40,037 bases of DNA from Candidatus Kuenenia stuttgartensis (GTDB lineage Bacteria; Planctomycetota; Planctomycetia; Isosphaerales; Isosphaeraceae), in contig CAMBEP010000044.1 in NCBI GenBank assembly GCA_945865635.1, positions 1 to 40,037 on the forward strand, in the 5' to 3' direction. How positions within the stretch are numbered: position 1 is the stretch's first letter; each line of letters starts with the position of its first letter. Made by a program: the position numbers and the translations under genes. A model generated the notes under the pieces. It was given only the letters and a program-made list of their open reading frames with translations, ran no database searches and was not told where the DNA came from. Positions 14,908 to 25,698 of the stretch are shown here, in pieces.

Positions 14908-17331
14908 TCAGACTTTACCACGCATGAAGACTTGCTTGTGTCCGTGGACGGGATTTGCGTGATTGTCCAGATTGCGGCGATGGTTGATCACGGCTTGAAC
15001 ATTGGCAGGGCTGGCGGTGCCGAAGGCGATTCCCTGACGCATCTGGTAGTACTTGTTAGGCATGTACTGGCCAAAAGCGACACTGTTCTTGATCGGCTTC
15101 CAATAGATCTTGTGCAGGGAACGAGCTGTTGGCAAAGAGGATTCACCATAGAGGGGCGGGTTGTAAGTCTGCTTGTAATCCTGAGCATAGCCGACACCGC
15201 CGGCGACGGGGTTGGTGCCGGGTGTGGGGTTTGATCCACCCACAACATAGATGGAGGCTGTGCCCTGCCATCGGTTGTTGGATGTGGTCAAGCCGCTGAT
15301 GATCAGGGTGCCTGCACCATTGGTCAGGTTGAGGTTTGACCTAGGGGTGATTTGGACGAGGGCATCAGGGATTCCATCTCCATTGAGATCGGCAGGCGAT
15401 GTGGCCTGTACTGTTGCACCTTTGTAGGCGACGCCATTGACAACCACGCTGGAGGAAACAATATCGCTGAGCGGTGCGAATGTACCACCGGTCGGTGCAT
15501 TGGCAACGGAAAGGACATAGATCGATAAAGTGGCAGGAGTTGTGGCGCTGATACGGAAGGGCTGAGGTGTGCTTGGGAGGGCGTCCACGCCGATCTGGGT
15601 GACAATCACATTGCTGATTGGTGTGGCCAAAGTGAGTTTGGCACCTTCAACCAGATATCCGATTCCGCCGAGGTTGCCGCCTGGTCCGCCGATTGCAATA
15701 TCGGCAAGGTTGTCAGAGTCGACGGTTTTCGAGCCGGTTGTTTGTGGCTGATAGTAGCCGCTCACGCCCGCACCGACCTGCTTGCCATTGGTGGCTGTGG
15801 TGGTCAGGATCAAGGAATCAATGTAGGGGTTGGTTTCCGAATTGACGAGGCTGACATTACCGTAGAGGCCGGGGTTGCCTGGAATGAGATAGGCCCGGCC
15901 AATGTTTGATCCGTATCCGGGGGCCCCGACCAGGATTTCGGAGTATTTGTCGGTGTTGACATATCCTGTGGCTGAGACGGAGTGGCCTGTATAGGAGTTT
16001 GTCGCTTCGCCGATGAACTGGGCTGCTCCAAGTTGGGTTGGGATGTTGTCAAGCGATACGCTGCCGACATAGCGGCTTGAAGAGCCCCTGGTGCCATAAA
16101 TGATTGTGGCCCGCCCGGAGTTGATGGCGATCCCGTTGGAACCGCCGTAGGTTGGGGATCCGATCAGGAGGTCGTAATTGCCATCTCCATTGAAATCGCC
16201 ACCGAAGCTGACGGAATAACCGGTTTGATCCTGATTGCCTGAAAAGTTGATGCCCGGAATGGTCGAGGAAGGGTTTGCATCCGCAACCCTGCTCAACAGA
16301 ATTCCCTTCACACTTGTGGTCGTATTGAGACTTTGATTCATCGATAGCAGGCTTGAAGAGCCATAGACCAATGTGGCAGTCGATGCTCCATAGGACCCAA
16401 CAATGATATCGCTGATACCATTATTATCGAAATCTGTGACACCCACGCTGCCGCCGGTCTGTCCATTCACGCTTGAGCCGACCAGAACGATGCCTGAAAG
16501 GCCGTTGGTCTGGCCGATCGTAGAGAGGTCAATGGTGGTCGCTCCGCTATTGACCACAGCGTTGGGCACGACATAGACGCCACCATTGGCGGCCGAATTG
16601 CCAAGCGTAGCGGTTCTGGCACCGATGGAAATCGCCGGGCGAGATTCCTGGAAGACGTTGCCGGCCGAGGAGACGGACGATCCCGTCCGGCTATTCTGGA
16701 GCGAATTCTGGAGAGTGACGGTTTTGATGTTGTAGGTCGAAGCAAGTGTCATATCCACATTGGCAGGTGCTGAAGACATGGCCGTGGATCCGTAAACAAG
16801 ATAGGCCTTGCCGGTTCCGTTGGAGCCTGGGGTATTGTTGTTGTCGAGTGCTTCCGGTGCACCGATCAGGAAGTCGGCCAAGCCATCGCCATTGACATCG
16901 CCAGCGGCGGAAACTGAGGCACCAAATTGCGATGTCCCCTGATTCTGGGCCGTAAATTTGATACCCGTGATGGCTGAAGCATTCGGTGCAAGCTGTTGGA
17001 CCGTGGTGTAGCGGTCGCTATTGCTTAGAGCGAGATAATCCTTCGGGTTGGATCCGAAGACGAGTGTGGCATAATTGGAAACGGGATTGCCGTAAAGGAA
17101 GTCTTGATAACCGTCGCCATTGACATCGCCGACAATTGCGACACTATTTCCGAGGCTTGAGTTCACACCAACGGTTTCAGAAACTTCCACGCCATAAGGG
17201 CCCGGGGCCGGGCCTGCCGTGAATGAGAGGTCGACAGCCATCAGGGCACGCATTTCCAAGGACTCGGCCGTGGGACGCAGGCTGCGGCGATTGATTGAAC
17301 TTTTCCGTTGGGAAACTTGATTCATATGCAT
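14908..17331 (-). CDS. FG-GAP/VCBS repeat exoprotein with LEPR-like N-terminus
   Basis: An 807-residue surface or secreted protein. The N-terminus RRSLRPTAESLEMRALMAVD fits the LEPR-XLL-type motif near the start of many large planctomycete exoproteins, though Met replaces Pro. About seven FG-GAP repeats with calcium-binding DxNxDGxxD loops follow: DVNGDGYQD near residue 67, DVNGDGLAD near 147, DFDNNGISD near 300, DFNGDGNYD near 380, YVNTDKYSE near 462, DSDNLAD near 540 and DLNGDGIPD near 649. Together they predict an integrin-alpha-like beta-propeller. The start at 17331 (MHMNQVS) has GGAG seven bases upstream; longer in-frame starts up to 17478 look like untranslated sequence. It is monocistronic, ends at a strong terminator and is divergent from the efflux operon. 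Confidence 0.85.
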   Translation of the reverse strand: MHMNQVSQRKSSINRRSLRPTAESLEMRALMAVDLSFTAGPAPGPYGVEVSETVGVNSSLGNSVAIVGDVNGDGYQDFLYGNPVSNYATLVFGSNPKDYLALSNSDRYTTVQQLAPNASAITGIKFTAQNQGTSQFGASVSAAGDVNGDGLADFLIGAPEALDNNNTPGSNGTGKAYLVYGSTAMSSAPANVDMTLASTYNIKTVTLQNSLQNSRTGSSVSSAGNVFQESRPAISIGARTATLGNSAANGGVYVVPNAVVNSGATTIDLSTIGQTNGLSGIVLVGSSVNGQTGGSVGVTDFDNNGISDIIVGSYGASTATLVYGSSSLLSMNQSLNTTTSVKGILLSRVADANPSSTIPGINFSGNQDQTGYSVSFGGDFNGDGNYDLLIGSPTYGGSNGIAINSGRATIIYGTRGSSSRYVGSVSLDNIPTQLGAAQFIGEATNSYTGHSVSATGYVNTDKYSEILVGAPGYGSNIGRAYLIPGNPGLYGNVSLVNSETNPYIDSLILTTTATNGKQVGAGVSGYYQPQTTGSKTVDSDNLADIAIGGPGGNLGGIGYLVEGAKLTLATPISNVIVTQIGVDALPSTPQPFRISATTPATLSIYVLSVANAPTGGTFAPLSDIVSSSVVVNGVAYKGATVQATSPADLNGDGIPDALVQITPRSNLNLTNGAGTLIISGLTTSNNRWQGTASIYVVGGSNPTPGTNPVAGGVGYAQDYKQTYNPPLYGESSLPTARSLHKIYWKPIKNSVAFGQYMPNKYYQMRQGIAFGTASPANVQAVINHRRNLDNHANPVHGHKQVFMRGKV

Positions 17332-17796
17332 CGGGAGACTCCATTCTCCTGTGCTTTGGGGCAACGACCAGAAGTTGGTCATTACTCCCCAGCGGCAGGA
17401 ATACCGCATGGTTCCTACTTTGATAATTGGCGTCACTGTAAGAATCAGGTGGCGATTGAGGGCGCATTCTGAGTCCATTCATCACGCCAATAACGATTTA
17501 ATTTCTAGATCGTCATCTGCAGGAATCCAACTGTAGGGCTTTTAAAAACTGGCTTCAAGAAGATATCCACAGAAATGATTCAACCCTTTCGACCTGTTTA
17601 ACCGATACAACCATCAATTGCGTTGCAGACAGTCTCTCAACAGGCAAGTCGGCTTTGAGTGCCTTGAAGCACTTGGAGAGTGGACCAATCGCCATGTCGA
17701 GCAGGTGTCTGCAATGTTCAGGTGTATTTTCGATACTCTCCTCTGTCATACCGTTCCCGCAGTAACCGGCTCGGGGTCGGATCGAGGTTCAGGGTC
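17332..17796. other. Divergent intergenic region of about 465 bp
   Basis: This lies between the FG-GAP exoprotein gene (minus) and the efflux operon (plus) and should contain both promoters. No pair of boxes matched sigma-70 consensus well on either strand. A 64-residue open frame on the minus strand (17555-17749) has no recognisable domain and only a weak GGGAA upstream, so it is not called. Confidence 0.5.
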
Positions 17797-20700
17797 ATGA
17801 TCAAACGTTCGTTGAAGCGACGCATTGGCCGTGCTTTACCACTTGCCGCGTTTTCCATCGCGTCGATTGGATCGTCGGGCTGTACTCGCGAATTCTTCCG
17901 TCAATGGGCCAATCAGGACGCCACTGAGGCGGTCTTTGAAAAGAGCCGTGACCCGCGATACCGGATCGACATGTTCTCGATCGAGCCGCCGGCCATGTCG
18001 CGGTATGCGGATCCGTTTGATCCGGACCATCCAGCCGCCCCGCCGGATGACGTTGCCGCCGAGGCACTTTCGCCAGTTCCGCAGGTGCCTCGCACCCGTC
18101 TGCTTTCACCGATTGAAGGCACGGGATATCTTGAGATGCTTGACCGCTGGTCTCAGGACAAGGCGGCCTCGAATTCGCCGGATTCGGGCGAGCTGATTCT
18201 TCAGACTCCACGAATTCCAGTCACTCGCCCTGAACCCCGGGTTCCGAACGATCCTGAAACCCCGAATCAGACACGCGATGAAAACCGGGCTTTTCGAGGT
18301 GAAAACCCGAAAAACTCGGGCACACCCGATGCAATCGGCCCTAATCCGTCTGTTCCCGCAAGGCCTGATCAGACCAAGGATTTCCCGGGTACGAACACGC
18401 CCAAAGTGCCGATGCCTCGCCTGCAACCCGCCCCAGGGGCAAATTCGGCGAGAAATATCGGGCCAGCTTCCGGCAAAGTGTCGCCTAAAATAGTGAACCT
18501 TCATCCGGAGCATAGTCCGGCATTGGCTGCTCAATCCGGTCAACGAGCAACTGGTGATGGTCCTGGCCCGGATGCTGGTTCCATTCTTGCTTTAAGCAAG
18601 CCCGCCAAAGTGGATGGTCTGGACTCATCGAGAATTCCTCGTTCGAATCAATTAAAACCAGGTTTGCCTGTCGAGCTAGACACGGTGAGCCCCGAAAGAC
18701 GTGCGATGGTCAGCCAGTTTGCTGCGTCTCAAAAGACTGGAATCCCTTTGCCGATCGATTCGTCTTCGGTGGCATCGCCGTTGATGGATTCCAGCTTGAT
18801 TCGGACTCAGACAGCACCGGCCGGCACAACCGTCAAGCCTCCGGCAACGACAAAACCACCCGAGGCCGCCAAACCGTCGACACTGCCTGATCCCCTTGAG
18901 ACCAGGAAAACTGAAGCTGACGCAGCGACTTCCGCTGGTGGAGAGGCGTCCACTGCGGATACGACCACCCAGCTTTTGGATATCCTGAACCCTAAAATTC
19001 AGGATCTGGATCAGGAGTTGGCGGCCGGTCTGCCCCGTGGCAGCAGTCCCTATCTGATCACGCCTGACCAGGCCATGAATCTGGCACTGGTCAACAGTCG
19101 GGATTATCAGAACCGCCTTGAAAACGTATACTTGACCGCTTTGACGGTCACCCTTCAACGCTTCAACATGGAGCCTCAGGTCTTTGCTGGTCTGAGCCCG
19201 ACCACATCATCAAGAGCTGGTGGATCGCCCGCCAACTTTGCAAATAGTTTTCTGTATCGTACACTTGAAGCGCCAGGTGGTGGAGCGAGCACGCTCAGCC
19301 AGGGGCAAGTGGCCGGTGTGGGCAAGGTCTTTTCCTCAGGTGCGAGTGTCGTTGCGGCTTTTGCGAGCCAGACGGTCTTCAACCTGACGGGATCCAACCC
19401 GATTCAGCCCACGGTTCAGTCGCTGATTCCGATCTCGATTGTCCAGCCATTCCTGAAGGGTGGTGGCAGGGCGGTTACGCTTGAGGGCCTGACTCAGGCC
19501 GAGCGCAACATGCTTTATGAGGTTCGAGCCTTTGCCCGGTATCGGCAGGACTTTGTGGCCAAGCTCATGCTCGGGACTTCGTCCGGTGCTTCGTCCAACC
19601 TTGCGATCAGTACAACGGGTGCGACAGCGGCCGGTGGTGATCCGGTCGTTGGGTTCATGCCACTGATCCAAACCCTGATGCAGATTGAAAACAACCGGAA
19701 TCAGGTTTCGAGCTTCGAAACGGTGCTGGCTTTGCAGCAGGAGCAGGTTGGTGGAGAAGGTTCAAACCTGACACAGCTTCAGGTGGACCAAACGAACAAC
19801 AACCTTCAGAATGCCCGTGTCACGCTCCTGACGTCTCAGGTTACGTATCGTAACCAGCTTGACAATTTCAAGATGCAGATGGGGCTTCCGCCAGATACGC
19901 CGATTGTTCCCGACCTTGAGCTGATCAAGCCATACCGCAAGTTTCTTCGTGAGCTGCGAGACTGGTCGATCCGCAAAGATCGTGAGCTGCCCGAGCTTGA
20001 TGTGATTGTCGGGCGATTGCCCGACCTTGAAGAGCTCGATGTGAAGATCGATGACCGTTCGATTCTCGATGTGATTATCAATGCCAAGTTTGACAGCGAG
20101 GAGGAGTTGCTTGAAGCGGCCGCCCGAGTGGCACTTGAAAACCGGCTTGACCTGATGAATGCACGGGCCCAGCTTTATGATGCCTGGCGTCAGGTTCGGG
20201 TGCAGGCCAACTCGCTCAAGGGTGTGTTCAACATGGGCGTGACCAACCAGGTCTTCACCTCGCCCTATACGACCAACCCGATGGGCTTCATGAGCAATGC
20301 CAAGCAGTTCTCGCTGACGATCAATGCGGAGCTCCCGTTGATCCGGCTTGCGGAACGAAACAACTTCCGGACCTCTCTGATTACCTATCAACGTCAGCGT
20401 CGGGCGCTGATGCAGTCAGAAGATCAGTTGAAGCAGTCTATCCGTCAGAACGTCCGTCAGTTACAATTGATCTTCCAGCAATATGAGATTGGCAAGAAAC
20501 AGCTACTCTTAAGCTTCCGCTCGCGTGATCAATCGCAGGAGCAGCTCTTTGCCCCCCCAAGTTCTGGTGGTGCAACGGATACTGCGGTGACCGTTGTGAA
20601 CTTGAATCAGGCGACTGGTTCCTTGAACTCATCTGCAAACGGTCTGGTGAGCTACTACGTACAATTCCTTGGACTTCGACTACAATTATTCCGAGATCTC

Positions 20701-20832
20701 GGAATCATGCCCTACGACGAATGGGAGGCCTTCTATGAACTTTTCTCTCCCAAATCAATCTACTCCGTCCGGATTGACGGAGCCGATGAAACCGGCCCTG
20801 AATCTGCCGCCAATGGACAACCTGTCCAGTAA
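17797..20832 (+). CDS. TolC-family outer membrane efflux lipoprotein with long disordered N-region
   Basis: A 1011-residue protein, first gene of a tripartite efflux operon. The N-terminus is basic, then hydrophobic, ending GSSGC at about residue 30, a probable lipoprotein signal with an imperfect lipobox. Residues about 60-400 are rich in Pro, Ser, Thr and Asp and look disordered. The TolC-like part starts near residue 420 with TPDQAMNLALVNSRDYQ and runs to about 970, with long helices (QVDQTNNNLQNARVTLLTSQVTYRNQL and RLDLMNARAQLYDAWRQVRVQ) and beta segments such as NAELPLIRLAERNNF. Typical TolC proteins have 430-500 residues, so roughly half of this one is extra. The start at 17797 is supported by GAGG upstream and gives the signal sequence; the frame stays open to 17680. 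Its end overlaps the adaptor gene by 98 bases. Confidence 0.85.
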   Translation: MIKRSLKRRIGRALPLAAFSIASIGSSGCTREFFRQWANQDATEAVFEKSRDPRYRIDMFSIEPPAMSRYADPFDPDHPAAPPDDVAAEALSPVPQVPRTRLLSPIEGTGYLEMLDRWSQDKAASNSPDSGELILQTPRIPVTRPEPRVPNDPETPNQTRDENRAFRGENPKNSGTPDAIGPNPSVPARPDQTKDFPGTNTPKVPMPRLQPAPGANSARNIGPASGKVSPKIVNLHPEHSPALAAQSGQRATGDGPGPDAGSILALSKPAKVDGLDSSRIPRSNQLKPGLPVELDTVSPERRAMVSQFAASQKTGIPLPIDSSSVASPLMDSSLIRTQTAPAGTTVKPPATTKPPEAAKPSTLPDPLETRKTEADAATSAGGEASTADTTTQLLDILNPKIQDLDQELAAGLPRGSSPYLITPDQAMNLALVNSRDYQNRLENVYLTALTVTLQRFNMEPQVFAGLSPTTSSRAGGSPANFANSFLYRTLEAPGGGASTLSQGQVAGVGKVFSSGASVVAAFASQTVFNLTGSNPIQPTVQSLIPISIVQPFLKGGGRAVTLEGLTQAERNMLYEVRAFARYRQDFVAKLMLGTSSGASSNLAISTTGATAAGGDPVVGFMPLIQTLMQIENNRNQVSSFETVLALQQEQVGGEGSNLTQLQVDQTNNNLQNARVTLLTSQVTYRNQLDNFKMQMGLPPDTPIVPDLELIKPYRKFLRELRDWSIRKDRELPELDVIVGRLPDLEELDVKIDDRSILDVIINAKFDSEEELLEAAARVALENRLDLMNARAQLYDAWRQVRVQANSLKGVFNMGVTNQVFTSPYTTNPMGFMSNAKQFSLTINAELPLIRLAERNNFRTSLITYQRQRRALMQSEDQLKQSIRQNVRQLQLIFQQYEIGKKQLLLSFRSRDQSQEQLFAPPSSGGATDTAVTVVNLNQATGSLNSSANGLVSYYVQFLGLRLQLFRDLGIMPYDEWEAFYELFSPKSIYSVRIDGADETGPESAANGQPVQ

Positions 20833-22759
20833 GGGCACCCGCCGCAAGCCGATGGGCTTCGGCAAGAAAATGCTGATTCTCATGCTGTTTGGTGGTGGGA
20901 CCTGCACGGCACTGGTTCAGACCGGTGTTGTCGCAGGGCCTGATATCAAGGCCATGATGGGTAAGGAGGTGATCCAGGTCATCTCCTACAAAATCAACAA
21001 AGGGACTTTGGCCATCACGGTCAAGGAACGAGGGAATCTGGAAAGCTCGAAGAACGAAGATGCGATGAGCGAAGTCGAAGGCTCGACAACAATCATCAAG
21101 ATTCTTCCTGAAGGCACCCGGGTCAGGAAGGGGGAACTGGTTTGCGAACTGGATTCTGCCTCTTTGAAAGACACCCTGACCAACCAGAAAATCACGGTTC
21201 AGCAAGCCGAAGCCTCTTATCAGAACAGCATGCTGACACGCGAAGTGGCCGAAATTGCCAAGGATGAATACATTCAGGGCACTTACATGCAGGATATCCG
21301 TCAGGCTGAGGGCGAAAAAGCCCTTGCGGAAACGGACATGCTGCGAGCCAAGGACCGCCTCTCGTGGTCTCAGGAGATGTTCAAGAAGGGCTATCTTTCG
21401 GCCACTGCCAAAATTGCGGAAGAGGCAAACCTGCAGCGGGCCACGTTCTCCAAAGAGCAGGCCGAGACGAAAATTACGGTGCTCAAAGAGTACACCAAGC
21501 GCAAGATGCTGACCGACCTGAACTCAAATATTGAAAAGGCAAAGTCAGACGAATTGGCCAAAGAAGCAACTCTGAATCTTGAAAAAGAGAAAGAGAACAA
21601 GCTCACCGCCCAGATTGACAAATGTAAGCTGGTGGCTCCGAACGATGGATTGGTGGTTTATGCCAACGATCCTGGCCGATTTGGTGGATCCAACCAGCCC
21701 CAGATTGAAGAAGGCGCCCAGGTTCGTGAGCGTCAGCCGATCTTCCGCCTGCCTGACATCAACAACATGCGGGTCAACACGAAGGTTCACGAATCGCAGA
21801 TTGACCGGATGGTCAAGGGGCTCAAGGCGCGGATTCGGATCGACGCCTTCCCTGGCGAGGTGATTGAAGGAACCGTTGAATCCGTGGCCCCGTTGCCTGA
21901 TTCCTCCAGTTTCTTCAGTTCCGACGTTAAGGTCTACACCACACAGGTTTCGATTGACAAGCCGAATCCGGCTCTCCGTCCGGGCATGACCGCCCAGGTT
22001 GAGATCCTGATCAATGAGTACGAAAACGTGCTTGCGCTTCCGGTTCAGGCCGTTCTTCAGGTTGCCGGCAAAGATGCTGTCTATTTGAAAAAAGGCGACG
22101 AATGGAAGCGTGCTGAAGTTGAGCTTGGCGATACGAACGACCAGTTGATTGAAGTCAAGAAGGGCCTCGCCGACGGCGATGAGGTTGCCCTTGCGCCGAT
22201 GAACTTATTGACCGATAGCGAAAAACGCGATCTTGTCGGGCCTGGCAAGGCTTCCGGCAAGGGCAAATCGTGGGGCGAAGCCGGCAAGAAGTCTGCAGGA
22301 GCCGAAGGCGGCAGTGTGGCCAAGGGTGAAGGCAAGGCTGAGGGCAAGGAAAAAGCCAAGGGCAAGGGTGGTCGTGGTGGTGCAGGAGGTGGCGGCATGT
22401 TTGGCTCCGACCCTGCAATGGCAGCCCTGATTCAGAAAGTGCCAGCCGAAGAGCGTCAAAAACTCTTCCGTGGCTCTCCAGAAGATCGCGCTGCTGTGCT
22501 GAAGACAGCAGGCGCAACACCTGCCCAGATCGCCCAGCTTGAAACCATAATGAAGCAATTCGCCAGTGGTGGCGGAGGCGGCTTTGGTGGTGGTGCCGGC
22601 GGACCAGGTGGTGGCGGTGGCGGCTTTGGTGGTGGTGCCGGCGGACCAGGTGGTGGCGGTGGTGGCTTTGGTGGTGGTGCCGGCGGACCAGGTGGTGGCG
22701 GACGTGGTGGTGCTGGCGGTGGTGGTGGTCGCCCAGGGGGCGGAGGCCCAACCCAATGA
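20735..22759 (+). CDS. MacA/HlyD-like periplasmic adaptor with glycine-rich C-terminal tail
   Basis: A 674-residue membrane-fusion protein linking the ABC transporter to the TolC-like protein. A single inner-membrane helix is near residues 46-68. A lipoyl/barrel-sandwich half (GNLESSKNEDAMSEVEG), a long coiled coil (about 145-290), the second lipoyl half (KCKLVAPNDGLVVYAND) and a beta-barrel domain (FRLPDINNMRVNTKVHESQI, then LRPGMTAQVEI) follow in standard order. After about residue 500 comes a Lys/Gly/Ala linker, a helical segment (ADPAMAALIQKVPAEERQKLF-like) and a tail of nearly pure glycine built from three 14-residue repeats. The start at 20735 has GGGAGG six bases upstream, inside the preceding gene. 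Its stop overlaps the ATPase start as ATGA. Confidence 0.87.
   Translation: MNFSLPNQSTPSGLTEPMKPALNLPPMDNLSSKGTRRKPMGFGKKMLILMLFGGGTCTALVQTGVVAGPDIKAMMGKEVIQVISYKINKGTLAITVKERGNLESSKNEDAMSEVEGSTTIIKILPEGTRVRKGELVCELDSASLKDTLTNQKITVQQAEASYQNSMLTREVAEIAKDEYIQGTYMQDIRQAEGEKALAETDMLRAKDRLSWSQEMFKKGYLSATAKIAEEANLQRATFSKEQAETKITVLKEYTKRKMLTDLNSNIEKAKSDELAKEATLNLEKEKENKLTAQIDKCKLVAPNDGLVVYANDPGRFGGSNQPQIEEGAQVRERQPIFRLPDINNMRVNTKVHESQIDRMVKGLKARIRIDAFPGEVIEGTVESVAPLPDSSSFFSSDVKVYTTQVSIDKPNPALRPGMTAQVEILINEYENVLALPVQAVLQVAGKDAVYLKKGDEWKRAEVELGDTNDQLIEVKKGLADGDEVALAPMNLLTDSEKRDLVGPGKASGKGKSWGEAGKKSAGAEGGSVAKGEGKAEGKEKAKGKGGRGGAGGGGMFGSDPAMAALIQKVPAEERQKLFRGSPEDRAAVLKTAGATPAQIAQLETIMKQFASGGGGGFGGGAGGPGGGGGGFGGGAGGPGGGGGGFGGGAGGPGGGGRGGAGGGGGRPGGGGPTQ
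22583..22708 (+). repeat. Three tandem 42-bp repeats in the adaptor gene
   Basis: Copies occupy 22583-22624, 22625-22666 and 22667-22708, differing by single bases and at the end of the last copy. Each encodes FGGGAGGPGGGGGG or a close variant. The unit is in frame, so gain or loss of copies would change tail length without breaking the gene. The G-rich strand could slip during replication. Confidence 0.95.
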
Positions 22760-23613
22760 TAGAGCAGGCCAAGACTGACCTGACGAATGTTGTTGTTCCA
22801 CCGGAGCTCTACCGCAGTAGAGCTTTTGTGGAGGGCAAGCGCCCCATTGTTAGCCTGACGGATGTACGTAAAACCTACATCATGGGCAAGAAGGGGCAGG
22901 GCCCTGAATCCGGGGCTGTGATCGTGCATGCCCTGCGAGGTGTTTCGGTCGATTTCTATCAGGGCGAATATGTTGCCATCATGGGGGCGTCCGGGTCCGG
23001 CAAATCGACCATGCTGAATTTGCTCGGCTGTTTGGATCGCCCCTCGAGTGGCCAGTATTTCATGGGTGAGAATGACGTTGCAAATATGTCTGACGACGAG
23101 CTTTCCGACGTTCGCAGTCGATACATTGGCTTCATCTTTCAATCCTACAATTTGATCCAGCAGTACACAGTGCTTGAGAATATACAGCTCCCCCTGACCT
23201 ATCAGGGGTCGGGCGAGATTTCCGATGCACAGAACAAGTTTACCGAGCAGCTTGCCACAATGGTTGGCCTTGGCGATCGCCTCGACCACCGACCGATGCA
23301 GCTCTCAGGTGGCCAGCAACAGCGTGTTGCGATTGCCCGATCGATGATCAACGACCCGTATATTATTCTGGCTGACGAAGCCACTGGGAATCTTGACACG
23401 GCAACGAGTCATGAAATCATGACCATGCTGGGCAACCTTAACGAAGCGGGCAAGACGATCATCATGGTGACCCACGAGGATGATATTGCTGGGAACGCCA
23501 AGCGGATCATCCGCATGCGTGACGGCAATATTGTCGAGGATGGTCCCTCCCAGCGAATGATCGCCGCCGCAGCCGGGCTAGGGGCTCGCGGTCCACTTGT
23601 AAACGTCCCATGA
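22756..23613 (+). CDS. ABC transporter ATP-binding protein (MacB/LolD type)
   Basis: A 285-residue ATPase energising the tripartite exporter. It has Walker [10 protein letters not shown] near residues 76-84, Q-loop context [10 protein letters not shown], the signature [14 protein letters not shown] near 180, Walker [13 protein letters not shown], and the H-loop MVTHEDD. About 30 extra residues precede the usual start of the domain ([15 protein letters not shown]). Unlike E. coli MacB, ATPase and permease are separate genes. The ATG overlaps the adaptor stop by four bases, implying translational coupling. Confidence 0.95.
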   Translation: MIEQAKTDLTNVVVPPELYRSRAFVEGKRPIVSLTDVRKTYIMGKKGQGPESGAVIVHALRGVSVDFYQGEYVAIMGASGSGKSTMLNLLGCLDRPSSGQYFMGENDVANMSDDELSDVRSRYIGFIFQSYNLIQQYTVLENIQLPLTYQGSGEISDAQNKFTEQLATMVGLGDRLDHRPMQLSGGQQQRVAIARSMINDPYIILADEATGNLDTATSHEIMTMLGNLNEAGKTIIMVTHEDDIAGNAKRIIRMRDGNIVEDGPSQRMIAAAAGLGARGPLVNVP

Positions 23614-23686
23614 CTCTATTTTTCCGATCAGGTGTGTTGATTGACCTGGTTTTAATGTTCCGGACAGGACAAGGGGCCATGCCGCT

Positions 23687-24970
<1,284 letters not shown>

Positions 24971-25046
24971 TCATATTTTTCAAGGCGGCTTCAAGCCACT
25001 TGCGTCCGGATCGATCGTTGATTAATCTAGGATGAATCTGAAAACG

Positions 25047-25071
25047 CCGGGTGTGGGTTGACCACATCCGG
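25047..25071 (+). terminator. Terminator-like hairpin after the efflux operon
   Basis: A 10-bp stem (25047-25056 with 25062-25071, one G-T pair) with a GTTGA loop is followed by the T-rich but broken tail TTCTGCTTT. It starts about 76 bases after the permease stop. The stem is strong; the weak T-tract lowers confidence. Confidence 0.5.
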
Positions 25072-25121
25072 TTCTGCTTTGATCAGTGATCTATCGGGCT
25101 CCTCATGATCATTTCGGGTTT

Positions 25122-25149
25122 TTGAGACTGACAGCGAGTCGTCTCTCAA
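25122..25149 (+). promoter_or_regulatory. Possible leader hairpin upstream of greA
   Basis: TTGAGA (25122-25127) pairs with TCTCAA (25144-25149), and an inner GAC/GTC pairing closes the loop AGCGA. It lies 66 bases before the greA start and could be part of its leader. It is short and may be chance. Confidence 0.2.
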
Positions 25150-25215
25150 AGTCGTTTTGAAACTCTCCGTGTCGATTACCTTCAGCGATTGTTGAAATAT
25201 TAGGAGACTCAGGGA

Positions 25216-25698
25216 ATGGCGATTGACCGTATCCCCATGTCCAAAGACGGTTTCGAGAAACTCAAAGCGATTCTGGATCACATGAAAAATGTGGATTCAC
25301 CGCGCATCGCGAATCAAATCGCGGAAGCTCGCGCTGAGGGCGATCTTTCTGAAAATGCCGAGTTCGATGCTGCCATCGAATCCCAAGGCATGCTTGAAGC
25401 TCGCATGAGAGATCTCGAAGGTAAACTCGCATCCGCACAAATCGTTGATATGACCAATATCAAGACGGATCGGGTCGTGTTTGGCTGCAAAGTCACCGTC
25501 AAGGACATGGACTTCGACGACGAAGAAGACTACACCCTGGTCGGCCCCGGTGAGGAAGACTACGAAGTCAATAAAATCCTTGCCACCAGTCCGGTCGGTA
25601 AAGGCCTGGTTGGTAAACAGATCGGCGATGTGGTTGAAATCCCCATCCCTAAAGGTTCACTCCGTTTAAAAGTCATCAAGATCGTTGTTGCGGACTGA
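25216..25698 (+). CDS. greA: Transcription elongation factor GreA
   Basis: A 160-residue protein of normal GreA length. It stimulates RNA cleavage by backtracked RNA polymerase. The N-terminal coiled coil carries the tip with acidic residues, IAEARAEGDLSENAEFDAA near residues 41-59, the family signature; the C-terminal FKBP-like domain includes SPVGKGLVGKQIGDVVEI. AGGAGA (25202-25207) precedes the ATG by 8 bases. It appears monocistronic: a terminator-like hairpin lies before it and an intrinsic terminator after it. Confidence 0.96.
   Translation: MAIDRIPMSKDGFEKLKAILDHMKNVDSPRIANQIAEARAEGDLSENAEFDAAIESQGMLEARMRDLEGKLASAQIVDMTNIKTDRVVFGCKVTVKDMDFDDEEDYTLVGPGEEDYEVNKILATSPVGKGLVGKQIGDVVEIPIPKGSLRLKVIKIVVAD

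Noticed and set aside
17555..17749. 64-residue frame on the minus strand between divergent genes
   Set aside because: It reads plausibly as a small helical protein, but only a weak GGGAA precedes it and there is no supporting context; it overlaps the likely promoter region.
22583..22708. Possible CRISPR-like array
   Set aside because: The units are directly adjacent without spacers and encode in-frame glycine repeats inside a gene.
22456..23289. 277-residue proline-rich open frame on the minus strand
   Set aside because: It is the complement of the glycine-rich adaptor tail and the ABC ATPase; its proline repeats simply mirror GGN codons.
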